From Arthrobacter sp. AQ5-05 (GTDB taxonomy: Bacteria > Actinomycetota > Actinomycetes > Actinomycetales > Micrococcaceae), in contig NZ_QMKQ01000006.1 in NCBI RefSeq assembly GCF_003287975.1, positions 62,001 to 126,000 of the forward strand: a stretch of 64,000 nt of DNA, written 5' to 3'. This document shows, in pieces, positions 1 through 12,800 of the stretch; position 1 is the first letter of the stretch; every line of letters begins with the position of its first letter. The translations under genes were made by a program, and so were the position numbers. The notes under the pieces were generated by a model. It had not been told where the DNA came from. It made no database searches and saw only the letters and a program-made list of their open reading frames with translations.

Positions 1-2050
1 AGAAGGTCATCGAGTACACTGCACGGCCCTGGGTCTTCGAACGCAGGTCACCAATGTAACCGAACATCTCGGACAGCGGGACCGTTGCACGGATGACCTT
101 CACGCCTGCAGCGTCTTCCATCGAGGCGATGGAACCACGGCGGGAGTTCAAGTCACCGATGACGTCGCCCATGTACTCCTCGGGAGTACGGACTTCGACA
201 TCCATAACCGGCTCAAGGATGATCGGCTGGGCGCGACGTGCGCCTTCCTTGAACACCTGCGAACCAGCAATCTTGAACGCCATTTCCGAGGAGTCGACGT
301 CGTGGTAGGCACCATCAAGGAGGATAGCCTTCACGCCGACCATCGGGTAGCCGGCCAGGATGCCGAACTGCATGGCGTCCTGGATACCAGCGTCGATCGA
401 CGGGATGTATTCGCGAGGAATACGGCCACCGGTAACGCTGTTCTTGAATTCGTAGATGACACCGTCAACAACTTCCAAGGGCTCGAACGAGACCTGGACC
501 TTTGCGAACTGGCCCGAACCACCGGTCTGCTTCTTGTGGGTGAAGTCAACCTTCTCCACAGACTTCTTGATGGTTTCGCGGTATGCAACCTGCGGCTTGC
601 CAACGTTGGCTTCAACGCGGAATTCGCGACGCATGCGGTCCACCAGGATGTCCAGGTGAAGCTCGCCCATGCCGCCAATTTCGGTCTGGCCGGTGTCTTC
701 GTTGAGGGAGACGGTGAACGTCGGGTCCTCAGCCGAAAGCTTCTGGATTGCCGTCGAGAGCTTCTCCTGGTCACCCTTGGTCTTCGGCTCAATGGCAACG
801 AAGATCACGGGATCAGGGAAGGACATCGACTCAAGAACGATCGGGTGTGCCGGATCGCACAAGGTATCACCGGTGGTGGTGTCCTTGAGGCCGATCACAG
901 CGTAGATGTGGCCGGCGTGGACCTCGTCTACGGGCATTTCCTTGTTGGCGTGCATCTGGAAGAGCTTGCCGATGCGTTCCTTCTTCTGCTTCGTCGAGTT
1001 CAGCAGCTGGGTACCCGGAGTTGCCTTGCCGGAGTACACGCGGATGAAGTTCAACTGGCCGAAGAACGGGTGGGTTGCAATCTTGAAGGCAAGTGCCGAG
1101 AAAGGCTCGGTTTCATTCGGCTCGCGCCGGATCTCGATCTCTTCGTTCTTCGGATCGTGACCGATCGTCGCGCCAACATCCATCGGATTCGGCAGGTAGT
1201 CGATGACAGCATCGAGCATCGGCTGGACACCGCGGTTCTTGAATGCGGAACCACAGAAGACCGGGTAGAGCTGCGAGTTGACGACCATCTTGCGGATGCC
1301 GGCCTTGAGCTCAGGAATGCTGATCTCTTCGCCCTCGAGGAACTTCTCCATGAGCTCGTCAGAGCCCTCGGCGACGGCCTCTACCAGGTTGGCGCGGTAT
1401 TCCTCGGCCTTTTCCAGCAGGTCGGCCGGGATTTCGCGGGTCTCGTAGGCGGCACCCATGGTGACGTCACCCTTGGAGTCGCCCTCCCAGACGAAAGCCT
1501 TCATGGTCATCAGGTCGACAACGCCGGTGAACTCGGACTCGGAGCCGATCGGCAGCTGCATGACCAGCGGCTTGGCACCGAGGCGCTTGATGATGGTCTC
1601 TACGGTGAAGTAGAAGTCAGCACCCAGCTTGTCCATCTTGTTGACGAAGCAGATACGCGGCACGTTGTACTTGTCGGCCTGGCGCCAAACAGTCTCGGAC
1701 TGCGGCTCCACGCCTTCCTTGCCATCGAACACGGCAACTGCGCCATCGAGGACGCGCAGCGAGCGCTCTACCTCAACGGTGAAGTCAACGTGGCCCGGGG
1801 TGTCAATGATGTTGATCTGGTTGTTGTTCCAGAAGCAGGTCACGGCGGCAGACGTGATCGTAATGCCGCGCTCCTTTTCCTGTTCCATCCAGTCGGTCGT
1901 CGAGGCACCGTCGTGCGTTTCGCCGAGCTTGTGGTTCACACCCGTGTAGAACAGGATGCGTTCCGTAGTAGTGGTCTTACCGGCATCGATGTGGGCCATG
2001 ATGCCGATATTGCGGACCTTGTTAAGGTCGGTAAGCACGTCCTGTGCCAC
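1..2050 (-). CDS. fusA: Elongation factor G, C-terminus cut by window edge
   Basis: This is the translocation GTPase that moves tRNA and mRNA through the ribosome after each peptide bond and helps recycle ribosomes. The N-terminus reads [20 protein letters not shown] and runs into the G1 P-loop [12 protein letters not shown], which is diagnostic of EF-G. Translation starts at GTG 2050; an AAAGGGAGA ribosome binding site lies just upstream. About 683 codons are present; bacterial EF-G is about 700 residues, so only the last part of domain V lies outside the window. It sits 81 bases downstream of rpsG in the standard str-operon order rpsL-rpsG-fusA, presumably followed by tuf beyond the edge. 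Confidence 0.97.
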   Translation of the reverse strand, partial: MAQDVLTDLNKVRNIGIMAHIDAGKTTTTERILFYTGVNHKLGETHDGASTTDWMEQEKERGITITSAAVTCFWNNNQINIIDTPGHVDFTVEVERSLRVLDGAVAVFDGKEGVEPQSETVWRQADKYNVPRICFVNKMDKLGADFYFTVETIIKRLGAKPLVMQLPIGSESEFTGVVDLMTMKAFVWEGDSKGDVTMGAAYETREIPADLLEKAEEYRANLVEAVAEGSDELMEKFLEGEEISIPELKAGIRKMVVNSQLYPVFCGSAFKNRGVQPMLDAVIDYLPNPMDVGATIGHDPKNEEIEIRREPNETEPFSALAFKIATHPFFGQLNFIRVYSGKATPGTQLLNSTKQKKERIGKLFQMHANKEMPVDEVHAGHIYAVIGLKDTTTGDTLCDPAHPIVLESMSFPDPVIFVAIEPKTKGDQEKLSTAIQKLSAEDPTFTVSLNEDTGQTEIGGMGELHLDILVDRMRREFRVEANVGKPQVAYRETIKKSVEKVDFTHKKQTGGSGQFAKVQVSFEPLEVVDGVIYEFKNSVTGGRIPREYIPSIDAGIQDAMQFGILAGYPMVGVKAILLDGAYHDVDSSEMAFKIAGSQVFKEGARRAQPIILEPVMDVEVRTPEEYMGDVIGDLNSRRGSIASMEDAAGVKVIRATVPLSEMFGYIGDLRSKTQGRAVYSMTF

Positions 2051-2131
2051 GATGTCTCCCTTTGTTGAATATGCCCGCGACGTTGGCGGAACCGGTCTGC
2101 GACCAATCCCGCCAACCGGACAAAACGCTTT

Positions 2132-2602
2132 TTACCAGCGGTAGTGGGCGAAGGCCTTGTTGGACTCTGCCATCTTGTGAGTGTCTTCGCGACGCTTGAC
2201 AGCGGCACCAAGACCATTCGATGCGTCGAGGATCTCGTTCATGAGACGCTCGATCATCGTCTTCTCGCGGCGAGCCTTGGAGTAGCCGACGAGCCAGCGA
2301 AGAGCCAGCGCGGTGGAGCGTCCGGGCTTGACCTCAACGGGAACCTGGTAGGTTGCGCCACCAACACGGCGGGAGCGAACCTCGAGGGCCGGGCGGATGT
2401 TATCCATGGCCTTCTTCAGGGTCACAACCGGGTCGGTACCGTTCTTGGCCAAGGCACCTGCGAGTGCACCGTAAACGATACGCTCTGCGGTGGACTTCTT
2501 ACCGTCGACCAAAACCTTATTGATCAGCTGGGTAACAAGCGGGGAACCGTATACCGGATCCGAGACGAGGGGGCGCTGTGGCGCGGGGCCCTTACGAGGC
2601 AT
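2132..2602 (-). CDS. rpsG: 30S ribosomal protein S7
   Basis: S7 is a primary 16S rRNA-binding protein that organises the head of the small subunit and contacts the E-site tRNA. The 156-residue length is standard. The protein begins [20 protein letters not shown] and ends NKAFAHYRW, both typical of actinobacterial S7. Its ATG overlaps the rpsL stop codon by one base (TAATG), indicating translational coupling within the str operon. In other bacteria S7 is the operon's autogenous translational repressor; whether this holds here is not visible in the sequence. Confidence 0.97.
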   Translation of the reverse strand: MPRKGPAPQRPLVSDPVYGSPLVTQLINKVLVDGKKSTAERIVYGALAGALAKNGTDPVVTLKKAMDNIRPALEVRSRRVGGATYQVPVEVKPGRSTALALRWLVGYSKARREKTMIERLMNEILDASNGLGAAVKRREDTHKMAESNKAFAHYRW

Positions 2603-2976
2603 TACTTACCTTCCTTCTTGGCGCCGTAGCGGGAACGAGCCTGCTTACGGTTCTTGACACCCTGGGTATCGAGAGCGCCACGTACGATCTTGTAGCGCAC
2701 ACCCGGGAGGTCCTTCACACGTCCGCCGCGCACCAGCACGATGGAGTGTTCCTGCAGGTTGTGGCCGACACCCGGAATGTAAGCGGTAACTTCGACGCCA
2801 CCGGCAAGACGCACACGTGCGACCTTACGAAGTGCGGAGTTCGGCTTCTTCGGGGTGGTGGTGTACACACGGGTGCATACGCCACGACGCATTGGGTTGC
2901 CCTTAAGGGCTGGGGCCTTGGTCTTGGTGACCTTCGGCGAGCGACCCTTGCGGATCAGCTGCTGAATAGTAGGCAC
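2602..2976 (-). CDS. rpsL: 30S ribosomal protein S12
   Basis: S12 lies at the decoding centre and controls translational accuracy. The 124 residues begin [12 protein letters not shown]. The two loops where streptomycin-resistance substitutions arise are wild type: Lys43 in [11 protein letters not shown] and Lys88 in [13 protein letters not shown]. The start is a GTG preceded by a strong GGAGGA ribosome binding site. It is the first gene of the str operon; the promoter must lie in the roughly 495 bases upstream. Confidence 0.97.
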   Translation of the reverse strand: MPTIQQLIRKGRSPKVTKTKAPALKGNPMRRGVCTRVYTTTPKKPNSALRKVARVRLAGGVEVTAYIPGVGHNLQEHSIVLVRGGRVKDLPGVRYKIVRGALDTQGVKNRKQARSRYGAKKEGK

Positions 2977-3471
2977 TTTCGTGTCCTCCGGTTTCTTTGT
3001 TCTGCGGCGCCACCCACAATCAAACTGCTTGGAGACGCTGCGTTTATAGTCGTTTCATCACAGCGATTTCGGATTTGACCCTAGGCGTGCGAAAGTGTGG
3101 CATCTGTTGCGCAACCTACCCGCAACCCGGACCGTGTCCATTTGCCACACATGAAAAACAATTAGCACAAGCTTAGCACGCGGATCACCCGCTCCCTGAC
3201 ACCGGGCCCCTTCCGGAGAGGCCCCTCATCCCCGTCGAATCGGGCCACGCTCCCCCGTCGCCTCGGGAACCACCGTGATTCCGCTATTGCCTCCCGCCAC
3301 CGGGCCTTCCCCGCGTGCCTGCACTGACACGCACATCACTTAATTTCCGCCTCCATTCGGCCGCCCCCCGGGAATCCCATTCACTTCCCATCCGACACGG
3401 CGCCACCGCCAAGCCAACGAAAGTTATCCACTTATTCGCCCAGACCCAGGATTTCGTCCCGGCAAAGGTTC
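2977..3471. other. Intergenic region upstream of the str operon
   Basis: No open reading frame here looks like a protein. It separates rpsL (minus) from the DUF222 pseudogene (plus) and must hold the str-operon promoter. A TATAAA hexamer on the minus strand (3043-3048) is a candidate -10 box, but no convincing -35 accompanies it, so the promoter is not assigned. The part from 3100 to 3470 is C-rich and shows nothing recognisable. Confidence 0.4.
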
Positions 3472-5267
3472 ATGGTGGATGGCATGACGACGACGGCAAC
3501 ACTCGCGACCGCCGGATTGGCTGCTCTGCAGCAAATCCTGGCTTCGTCCACGGAAGGCCCGGAGGCAAACCCATCCGCAGCCACGGTGGACGAGAAGTTG
3601 CGCCTGCTCGCCATCCTGACCTCCATGCAGAAGATCCACCTTGACGACGTCGCACACGCCGTCTCCTCATCACCTGCCAGGGCCGTGTTCCTGGCACTGC
3701 TGACCGAGGACCTGGCCCGGACCGCCGGCCGCGCCCAGATCGTTGCAGCGGGGAAACTCGAGGAAACCGAGGCCCACACCCTGCGGGAAGAACCCCTCGC
3801 CCGGCTTCACGAAGTGCACCGCGATTTGGAAGCATTCATCGGAGGAACCACCTCGCTGCCCGACGACCAGCGCAACACCCCCGGGACCAAGATGCTGTTC
3901 AAGGACGCCACCGATCTGGTCAAGAACCAGCTGCACCTCTCCTTTGCCCAGGCCAAGCGCCGGATCATCGTCCGCGACCTGCTGCTCCCCCATGCAGGAT
4001 TCAACGGCGCCGTTGTCCGCCCGCAGCTTGGGCAGCTGGCCAGGGTGTTCAATGACGGTTCGGCCGACCCCCACCAGGTCGCACTCGCCGCCCGGCGAAT
4101 GCTCGCCCTGCAACCAGGCATCGATGCCCAGCAGGATCCTGTGGCAACGGCCGAGGCCTTAGAGCAGCAGCTCGCCGAATCATTGGCAGAGAGGAACCAC
4201 TCCGGCACCGCGCAGCTTCTCAGGCGCTTTTTGCGGAACTCGACGCCGGCGCGCTGGAACACAGCGAGGCGGAGATGGAAGCCCACATCGGGCTGCGGTA
4301 CAAGGACAAGCAGTCACGCGGATTCATCTGGGAGCTCTGCGCTGACCTCCGGGGACATGGGATGCTCCAGACGCTATCGGACCAACTGTCCAATCCGCGG
4401 TCCGCATTCGGTCGTGACACCGCATGCCCCGCTGGAGACGGCAACGGGCAACAGGCAAGGGAACATGCCGCTGGGCAACCCGAGCTTCCGGGCCTTTCGC
4501 CCGGCTCGCTTCCCCCGGCTGCGCCGCCGATCCCCTCGTGGGCAGCCGATCCCGATGTGCCGGAAGACCAGTGGCAGCGAGCCTGGTTTACGGACGTTGG
4601 ATTGCCCTAAACCGTCGAAGACCAGATGCCCGGGATGCAGCTCCAAGCCGGCGAGACTCCGACGGCGGCCCGGGAACGGCTGAAGGCAAGGAACCTGCTC
4701 GAGTTCCTGTTCGATTCCGCGCGCTTCGTGGCCGACGGTGACCAGGAAGCCGCGCCGGATCTACCCATGAGACCCAATGTGGACATCATCGTCATCATTT
4801 CGTGGGATTCCCTGGTCGGGAAGCTGAACGACCCGGGCCTCACCAGCCACAACCATCTGGTTTCAGCCGGCTACGCGCGAAGACTCGCCTGTTCCAGCAA
4901 CATCATTCCGGCCGTGCTGGGAACGGAGTCGCTACCTCTGGATCTCGGCAGGACCCAGCGCTTCTTCAACCGCGCACAAAGACGGGCCATGATGCTGAGG
5001 GACAGGGGCTGCATCAACCCGGGCTGCAGCATCGCAGGGCATCGCTGCGAAGCCAACCACATCAAGCGCTGGTATCTCGGCGGCGAAACCAACCTGGCCA
5101 ACAGCGCCCTTCGTTGTCCTGTATGCCACGATTCCTTCCATGCCGGACACTTCAAGATCGTGGTGGTGAATTCGATCCGCTACGTCCTGCAGAACAAGGC
5201 ACTTGATCCCGAACAGCGGCTTCGCCGAAATTGGATCTTCCACCCGAGCGCCAAGGCCATCGGCTAA
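3472..5267 (+). pseudogene. DUF222 / HNH endonuclease-type (13E12 family) gene, frameshifted and interrupted by a stop
   Basis: Three consecutive segments together make one DUF222-HNH protein. The first (3472 to about 4220) carries the DUF222 helical region, including TKMLFKDATDLVKNQLHLSF. Reading then moves to another frame by about 4235 (LFAELDAGALEHSEAEMEAH and onward). That frame is stopped by an in-frame TAA at 4608-4610, then continues open to 5267. The last segment holds the zinc/HNH module (CINPGCSIAGHRCEANHIKR, then CPVCHDSFHAGH). Such genes are multicopy in Arthrobacter and related actinobacteria, and their biological role is uncertain. With one frameshift and one nonsense codon the gene is probably inactive, unless there are sequencing errors. 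A separate product starting at ATG 4626 and containing the HNH module cannot be excluded. Confidence 0.85.
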
Positions 5268-5670
5268 CCGGCAAACCGCCTGGCTCCTCCGATCCTCACG
5301 TTGCATGCCTTTCATAACGGAAAACGCAGAGCCGTTCCTTTCCCGTGCGGCAGCTCTCGACACCGAACCCCGCGCCTCGGTCCACCTGATGCACACCAGC
5401 CTACTTGTCCCCTAGTTGCATAAACATGCTGTTTTTCCCATCCATGTCCGGGATCCCTCGTCGCTTCCGCGCCAAGACCCGCACGGGCAGCCCCGCAAGC
5501 GGGAACATCCGGGGATTGCCCGGCTGAAACCGGGTGCAACTACAACCGTTCCCGCACCATCCTCCAGCCATGCGACCGTCGTGCCCCACCTGGAAACCTG
5601 CCGACCGCACGTGCCGCTCAGAGCCTGGGCGCGATTCCAGCCGATACGGCACCGACACCCTTGGGCATGA
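5268..5670. other. Intergenic region, nothing recognised
   Basis: About 400 bases between the DUF222 pseudogene and the rpoC terminator. Reading frames on both strands give low-complexity, protein-unlike translations. I see no RNA gene or repeat here. Confidence 0.4.
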
Positions 5671-5740
5671 AAAAGGCCGGCCCGCGGCGCACTCCCCCGC
5701 CTCCTCTTTCAAGGAGTGGGAAGTGCGGCGCGGGCCGGCC
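5671..5740 (-). terminator. Rho-independent terminator of rpoBC
   Basis: Long GC-rich inverted repeat whose outer arms are GGCCGGCCCGCG (from 5675) and CGCGGGCCGGCC (to 5740). Read on the minus strand it is followed directly by a run of five T. It lies 48 bases past the rpoC stop. Confidence 0.85.
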
Positions 5741-5788
5741 TCGTTACGTGTTCTTCCTCCCGGCGAAGCCGGAAAGAAGAACTACGCC

Positions 5789-8700
5789 TTAGCGGAAATC
5801 GTTGCCGAGATCGTAGTCATCCATGGCGATGGCGTGGAACTCCGGGCTCAGGCCCGGCTCCAGACCTTCGTAGTCCATGCCGGTGGAGAAGGCGGACTGC
5901 CCGGTGAACAGCGAAGCCTTCGCTGCCTCGGTCGGTTCCACATTCACCTGGGTGTAGCGGTCCAGGCCGGTACCGGCCGGGATGAGCTTACCGATGATGA
6001 CGTTTTCCTTCAGGCCGAGCAATGGATCGGACTTGCCTTCCATTGCGGCCTGGGTCAGGACACGCGTGGTCTCCTGGAAGGACGCGGCCGAGAGCCAGGA
6101 ATCGGTGGCCAAGGAAGCCTTGGTGATACCCATCAGCTCGTCACGACCGGATGCGGGACGCTTGCCCTCGGAGACGGCCTTGCGGTTCTCCGACTGGAAG
6201 CGTGCCTTGTCCGCGAGTTCGCCCGGCAGCAGGTCGGTTTCGCCCGACTCGATGACGGTGATGCGGCGAAGCATCTGGCGAACGATGACTTCCACGTGCT
6301 TGTCGTGGATGCCCACGCCCTGGGACTGGTAGACCTCCTGGACTTCGCGTACGAGGAACTTCTGTGCCTCACGCGGGCCAAGAACTCGCAGGACCTGCTT
6401 CGGATCGATCGCACCGGCAACCAGCTGCTGGCCAACGGTGACGGACTCGCCCTCGATAACCAACAGACGTGCACGGCGCAGCACCGGGTAGGCGATTTCT
6501 TCGTCGCCGTTGTCCGGGGTGATCACGATGCGAAGCTGCTTCTCGGAATCCTCGATGGTCACGCGACCGGCAACCTCGGAGATCGGGGCAACACCCTTGG
6601 GGGTACGTGCCTCGAAGAGCTCCTGGATACGCGGCAGACCCTGGGTGATATCTTCCGCGGAAGCAGCGCCACCGGTGTGGAAGGTACGCATGGTCAGCTG
6701 CGTGCCGGGCTCACCAATGGACTGGGCGGCAATAATGCCAACAGCCTCACCGATGTCAACGGTCTTGCCGCTTGCAAGCGAGCGACCGTAGCACAGTGCA
6801 CAGGTTCCGACTGCCGACTCACAGGTCAGCACGGAGCGGACCTTGATCTCGGTGACACCGGCGTTGAACAGTTCGTCGATGAGCACGTCGCCCACGTCCG
6901 AGCCGCCCTCGGCCAGCACCTTGCCCTCTGCGTCGGTCACATCGGTGGCCAACGTACGGGTGTAGGCCGAGTTCTCGACGGTTTCGTGCATGCGCACGGT
7001 GCCGATCTCGTCCGTGTAGGCAATCGGCACGGTCAGGCCGCGGCTGGTGCCACAGTCCTGCTCACGCACGATGACATCCTGCGAGACGTCCACCAGACGA
7101 CGGGTCAGGTAACCCGAGTTGGCGGTCTTCAGCGCGGTATCCGCCAGGCCCTTACGGGCACCGTGGGTCGCGATGAAGTACTCGAGAACCGACAGGCCTT
7201 CACGGTATGAAGACTTGATCGGACGCGGGATGATCTCACCCTTGGGGTTGGACACCAGGCCACGGATACCGGCAATCTGGCGCAGCTGCAGCCAGTTACC
7301 ACGAGCCTTGGAGGTCACCATGCGGTTGATGGTGTTCAGCTCTTCCATGCCGGCCTGCATGGCCGCGGCAACCTCGTCGGTCGCCTTGGTCCAGATGTCG
7401 ATCAGGTCCTGGCGGCGCTCCGAGTCGGCAATCAGGCCCTTGTCGTACTGCGACTGGACGCGACGTGCCTTCTCCTCGTACGGGGCAAGGATGGTGGCCT
7501 TGTCCATGTTCGAGGTGATGTCGGAGATGGCAACGGTGATGCCCGAGCGGGTGGCCCACTTGAAGCCTGCATCCTTGAGGTTGTCCAGCGTTGCCGCGGT
7601 AACAACCTTCGGGTAGCGCTCGGCCAGGTCGTTGACGATGTCCGAGAGGGCATCCTTGCCAGCGACACGCTCAACCCACGGGTAATCCGCAGGCAGGGTC
7701 TCGTTGAACAGAACCTGTCCGAGGGAGGTGTCGATGAGCGCCTCGGCGCCCTCGACCCAACCTTCCGGAGCCGGCTGGTCAGCGGACGGGACGAAGCCCG
7801 ACACGCGGATCTTGACCGGTGCGTTCAGGTGCAGCTCGCCGCGGTCCATCGCCATGATCGCCTCGGCGGCCGAGGAGAACGCACGACCGGCGCCCTTCTC
7901 GTCCAGGCGCTTGGTGGTCAAGTGGTGCAGACCGATGATCATATCCTGCGAAGGAAGTGCAACCGGGCGGCCATCGGACGGCTTCAGGATGTTGTTCGAG
8001 GACAGCATCAAGATGCGTGCCTCGGCCTGGGCCTCGGGGCTCAGCGGCAGGTGAACTGCCATCTGGTCACCGTCGAAGTCGGCGTTGAACGCAGCACAAA
8101 CCAGCGGGTGGAGCTGAAGGGCCTTGCCTTCAACCAGCTGCGGCTCGAACGCCTGGATGCCCAAACGGTGCAGGGTAGGTGCACGGTTCAGCAGCACCGG
8201 GTGCTCGGTGATGATCTCTTCGAGAACGTCCCAGACCTGCGGACGGTAGCGCTCGACCATGCGCTTGGCGCTCTTGATGTTCTGTGCGTGGTTGAGGTCG
8301 ACCAGGCGCTTCATCACGAACGGCTTGAAGAGCTCCAGGGCCATCTGCTTGGGCAGACCACACTGGTGCAGCTTCAGCTGCGGGCCAACCACGATGACCG
8401 AACGGCCCGAGTAGTCGACGCGCTTGCCGAGGAGGTTCTGGCGGAATCGTCCCTGCTTGCCCTTGAGCATGTCGCTCAGGGACTTCAGCGGACGGTTGCC
8501 CGGACCGGTCACCGGACGGCCACGACGGCCGTTGTCGAAGAGCGAGTCCACAGCTTCCTGCAGCATGCGCTTTTCGTTGTTCACGATGATTTCCGGCGCA
8601 CCGAGGTCCAACAAGCGCTTGAGGCGGTTGTTGCGGTTGATCACGCGGCGGTACAGGTCGTTGAGGTCGGAGGTCGCAAAGCGGCCACCGTCCAGCTGCA

Positions 8701-9682
8701 CCATCGGGCGAAGCTCCGGCGGGATCACCGGAACGGCGTCCAGGACCATGCCCAACGGGGAGTTGGTGGTGGTCAGGAACGCGTTGACGACCTTGAGGCG
8801 CTTCAGGGCACGGGTCTTGCGCTGGCCCTTGCCGGTCTCGATGATTTCCCGAAGGATCTCGGCTTCCGCTTCCATGTCGAAGGACTCGAGGCGCTTCTTG
8901 ATGGCTTCGGCACCCATGGAGCCTTCGAAGTACAGTCCGTAGCGTTCGCGCAGCGAACGGAACAGGCCTTCGTCACCCTCGAGGTCAGCGACCTTCAGGT
9001 TCTTGAAACGATCCCAGACCTGGTCAAGACGTTCGATATCGGCGTCGGCGCGCTTGCGCACCTGGGCCATGGTCTTGTCCGCAAGGTCGCGGGTCTTCTT
9101 CTTTTCCGCTGCCTTGGCGCCGTCGGCTTCGAGGGCAGCAAGCTGGTTCTCGAGTTCGCGGGCGATGGAGGCGATGTCGGAGTCGCGGGTGTCAACCAGC
9201 TGCTTGCGTTCCAGGTCATGCTGGGCCTGGAGGTTTGGCAGCTCGGCGTGGCGGCGCTCTTCATCAACGGCGGTGACCATGTAGGCCGCGAAGTAGATGA
9301 TCTTCTCAAGATCCTTCGGGGCCAGGTCAAGCAGGTAGCCCAAGCGCGAGGGAACGCCCTTGAAGTACCAGATGTGGGTCACCGGAGCGGCGAGCTCGAT
9401 GTGGCCCATGCGTTCGCGGCGGACCTTGGCGCGGGTGACTTCGACGCCACAGCGTTCGCAAATGATGCCCTTGAAACGCACGCGCTTGTACTTGCCGCAG
9501 TTGCACTCCCAGTCACGGGTGGGACCGAAGATCTTTTCGCAGAAAAGACCGTCCTTTTCCGGCTTGAGGGTGCGGTAGTTGATGGTTTCGGGCTTCTTTA
9601 CCTCGCCGTAGCTCCACCCGCGGATCTCTTCCGCAGTTGCCAGGCCGATGCGCATGAGGCCGAATGAGGATTCGCTGGACAT
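5789..9682 (-). CDS. rpoC: DNA-directed RNA polymerase subunit beta'
   Basis: This is the largest RNA polymerase subunit. It carries the catalytic magnesium site, the N-terminal zinc finger, clamp, bridge helix and trigger loop. At 1297 residues it has the usual actinobacterial size. The N-terminal zinc ligands are in [19 protein letters not shown], the catalytic triad of aspartates is in [16 protein letters not shown], and the second zinc site is in [13 protein letters not shown]. The start ATG at 9682 gives [20 protein letters not shown]. It is downstream of rpoB in the same transcription unit, after an unusually structured 198-base spacer, and is followed by a strong terminator. Confidence 0.98.
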   Translation of the reverse strand: MSSESSFGLMRIGLATAEEIRGWSYGEVKKPETINYRTLKPEKDGLFCEKIFGPTRDWECNCGKYKRVRFKGIICERCGVEVTRAKVRRERMGHIELAAPVTHIWYFKGVPSRLGYLLDLAPKDLEKIIYFAAYMVTAVDEERRHAELPNLQAQHDLERKQLVDTRDSDIASIARELENQLAALEADGAKAAEKKKTRDLADKTMAQVRKRADADIERLDQVWDRFKNLKVADLEGDEGLFRSLRERYGLYFEGSMGAEAIKKRLESFDMEAEAEILREIIETGKGQRKTRALKRLKVVNAFLTTTNSPLGMVLDAVPVIPPELRPMVQLDGGRFATSDLNDLYRRVINRNNRLKRLLDLGAPEIIVNNEKRMLQEAVDSLFDNGRRGRPVTGPGNRPLKSLSDMLKGKQGRFRQNLLGKRVDYSGRSVIVVGPQLKLHQCGLPKQMALELFKPFVMKRLVDLNHAQNIKSAKRMVERYRPQVWDVLEEIITEHPVLLNRAPTLHRLGIQAFEPQLVEGKALQLHPLVCAAFNADFDGDQMAVHLPLSPEAQAEARILMLSSNNILKPSDGRPVALPSQDMIIGLHHLTTKRLDEKGAGRAFSSAAEAIMAMDRGELHLNAPVKIRVSGFVPSADQPAPEGWVEGAEALIDTSLGQVLFNETLPADYPWVERVAGKDALSDIVNDLAERYPKVVTAATLDNLKDAGFKWATRSGITVAISDITSNMDKATILAPYEEKARRVQSQYDKGLIADSERRQDLIDIWTKATDEVAAAMQAGMEELNTINRMVTSKARGNWLQLRQIAGIRGLVSNPKGEIIPRPIKSSYREGLSVLEYFIATHGARKGLADTALKTANSGYLTRRLVDVSQDVIVREQDCGTSRGLTVPIAYTDEIGTVRMHETVENSAYTRTLATDVTDAEGKVLAEGGSDVGDVLIDELFNAGVTEIKVRSVLTCESAVGTCALCYGRSLASGKTVDIGEAVGIIAAQSIGEPGTQLTMRTFHTGGAASAEDITQGLPRIQELFEARTPKGVAPISEVAGRVTIEDSEKQLRIVITPDNGDEEIAYPVLRRARLLVIEGESVTVGQQLVAGAIDPKQVLRVLGPREAQKFLVREVQEVYQSQGVGIHDKHVEVIVRQMLRRITVIESGETDLLPGELADKARFQSENRKAVSEGKRPASGRDELMGITKASLATDSWLSAASFQETTRVLTQAAMEGKSDPLLGLKENVIIGKLIPAGTGLDRYTQVNVEPTEAAKASLFTGQSAFSTGMDYEGLEPGLSPEFHAIAMDDYDLGNDFR

Positions 9683-9880
9683 ATGGTCCTTATCTCTCTT
9701 CTAAGTTCTCTGAAGTCTAATGTGGTGAGGTGTTCGCCCAACTTGTTGGTTGGGCGCTCACCGTGGGTCTGAAAGAGTTTCAGTCCTTGCAAGCTGGTCC
9801 GCTGTTCCCGGGAGAGCGGGGGGACGCATTGCTGCGTGCCCCACCGCCGTACCCGGGAACAAAGGCCCACTTGGCGCGAA
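9683..9880 (-). promoter_or_regulatory. rpoB-rpoC intercistronic spacer with three hairpins
   Basis: The 198-base spacer holds three inverted repeats. At 9724-9763, GGTGAG and CGCCCAAC pair with GTTGGGCG and CTCACC. At 9769-9783, CTGAAA pairs with TTTCAG. At 9805-9859, outer arms TTCCCGGG and CCCGGGAA enclose an inner stem of GGGGGGACGCA with TGCGTGCCCC. None has a T-run typical of a terminator. RNase processing, mRNA stability or partial attenuation are possible roles; this is inference from structure alone. Confidence 0.6.
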
Positions 9881-12800
9881 CTAAACTTCTTCGACGGAGT
9901 TCGGTTCCGACCGGGAAAGGTCGATGCCGAGTTCTTCCGCGGCCCGGAAGACTTCTTCATCCGAGTCTCGCATTTCGATGGTTTGGCCGTCGGTTCCAAG
10001 GACCTCGACGTTCAAGCACAACGACTGCATTTCCTTGATCAGGACCTTGAACGATTCCGGAACGCCGGGCTCCGGGATGTTCTCGCCCTTGACGATCGCC
10101 TCGTAGACCTTCACGCGACCGTGGATGTCATCGGACTTGATCGTGAGCAGTTCCTGCAAGGTGTATGCGGCACCGTAGGCCTCCAGGGCCCACACTTCCA
10201 TCTCACCAAAGCGCTGGCCACCGAACTGTGCCTTACCACCCAGCGGCTGCTGGGTGATCATGGAGTACGGGCCGGTGGAGCGGGCGTGGATCTTGTCGTC
10301 CACCAGGTGGTGGAGCTTCAGGATGTACATGTAGCCCACGGAGACCGGATCCGGGAACGGCTCGCCGGAGCGGCCGTCAAACAGACGGGTCTTGCCGGAG
10401 TTGCCGATCAGGCGCACGCCGTCGCGGGTCACCGCAGTGTGGTCGAGCAGCCCGCGGATTTCGTCCTCCGACGCACCGTCGAAGACGGGGCTGGAAACCT
10501 TGGTGGATCCCATTTCACGCGGGAGGGCCGGCAGGTTCTTGACCCACTCCGGCTCGCCCTCGATCTTCCAGCCCTGCTTCGCGGCCCAGGCCAGGTGGAT
10601 TTCCAGGACCTGTCCGACGTTCATTCGGCCCGGAACACCCAGCGGGTTCAGGACGATGTCGACGGCGGTTCCGTCTTCCAGGAACGGCATGTCCTCGATC
10701 GGCAGGATCTTGGAGATGACGCCCTTGTTGCCGTGGCGGCCGGCGAGCTTGTCGCCGTTGGTGATCTTGCGCTTCTGGGCCACGTAAACGCGGACCAGCT
10801 GGTTGACGCCCGGGGGCAGGTCGTCGTCGTTGTCGCGATCGAAGATGCGAACACCGATGACAACACCGGACTCGCCGTGCGGCACCTTCAAGGAGGTGTC
10901 GCGCACTTCGCGGGACTTCTCACCGAAGATGGCGCGCAGCAGGCGCTCTTCCGGGGTCAGCTCGGTCTCGCCCTTGGGCGTGACACGGCCAACGAGGATG
11001 TCGCCTGCTTCAACCTCTGCACCGATGTGGATGATGCCGCGCTCGTCGAGCTGCGCCAGGATCTCCTCGGAGACGTTCGGGATGTCGCGGGTGATTTCCT
11101 CGGCACCGAGCTTGGTGTCGCGGGCATCGACTTCGTGCTCCTCGATGTGGATCGAGGTCAGCACATCGTCGGAGACCATGCGCTGGGAGAGGATGATTGC
11201 ATCCTCGAAGTTGTGGCCTTCCCAGGACATGAACGCCACGAGGAGGTTCTTGCCCAGGGCAAGCTCGCCCTTGTCGGTGGACGGGCCGTCGGCGATGATC
11301 GAGTTGTAGTCAACCCGGTCGCCCTCGGAAACCATCACGCGCTGGTTGTATGCATTGCCCTGGTTGGAGCGTGCAAACTTCATGATCGGGTAGGCCGTCT
11401 CGGTGCCGTCGTCGTTCATGACGGTGACCAGGTCGGCCGAGACCTCGGAGACCACGCCGCCGGTGGAGGCAACGACGGAGTCGCCGGCATCCACTGCTGC
11501 GAACTTCTCCATGCCGGTGCCCACGAGCGGGGACTCGGAAGCCAGCAGCGGCACAGCCTGGCGCTGCATGTTGGCACCCATGAGTGCGCGGTTGGCATCG
11601 TCGTGCTCGAGGAACGGAATCAGGGCGGTTGCCACGGACACCATCTGGCGCGGGGAAACGTCCATGTATGCGATCTCGGACGGCTCGACGATGACAGGCT
11701 CGCCGCCACCGCCCTTTTCACGGACCAGGACGCCGTCTTCGATGAAGTGGCCGTCCTCGCTCAGCGGCGCGTTGGCCTGTGCGATGAAGTGGTCCAGCTC
11801 GTCGTCCGCGGTCAGGTAATCGATCTGGCCGGTGACCTGGCCGTTGACGACCTGGCGGTACGGGGTTTCGATGAAGCCGAAGGCGTTGATGCGGCCGTAG
11901 GTTGCCAACGAACCAATCAGGCCGATGTTCGGGCCTTCAGGGGTTTCAATCGGGCACATGCGTCCGTAGTGGGACGGGTGAACGTCTCGAACTTCCATGC
12001 CTGCACGGTCACGGGACAGGCCACCCGGGCCCAGCGCGGAAAGACGACGCTTGTGCGTCAAACCGGCCAGCGGGTTGTTCTGGTCCATGAACTGCGAGAG
12101 CTGGGAGGTTCCGAAGAACTCCTTGATGGCTGCAACAACCGGGCGGATGTTGATCAGCGTCTGCGGGGTGATTGCTTCGACGTCCTGGGTGGTCATGCGC
12201 TCGCGCACAACACGCTCCATGCGGGAAAGACCCGTGCGGACCTGGTTCTCGATCAATTCGCCCACGGCGCGGATGCGACGGTTGCCGAAGTGGTCGATGT
12301 CATCGATGCTGACGGTGAGGTCGACAGGCTTGCCATCGCGGATGCCCGGGGTGGTCTTCTCGCCTGCGTGCAGGGCAACCAGGAACTTGATCATTGCGAC
12401 GATGTCGTCGATGTTCAGTACCGATGCGTCCGGGGAGTTCAGCGGGGTGTCGACACCGAGCTTGCGGTTGATCTTGTAACGACCAACCTTGGCCAGGTCG
12501 TAGCGCTTCGCCTCGAAGTAGAGGTTCTTCAGCAACGCCTGTGCGGCATCGACCGTCGGCGGCTCGCCCGGGCGAAGCTTGCGGTAGATATCCAGGAGTG
12601 CTTCTTCCTGGGTATCGGTGGTGTCCTTCTCCAGGGTGGCGCGGATCGAGTCGTACTGACCGAATTCCTCGAGGATGCGACCTTCGGTCCAGCCAAGCGC
12701 CTTGAGCAGGACGGTGACCGACTGCTTGCGCTTGCGGTCGAGGCGTACGCCGACCTGGTCGCGCTTGTCGATTTCGAGCTCGAACCAAGCACCACGCGAC

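Noticed and set aside
302-2068. Long plus-strand open frame opposite fusA
   Set aside because: It mirrors EF-G codon by codon; the minus strand has EF-G motifs and the plus translation has none. It is an effect of GC-biased third positions.
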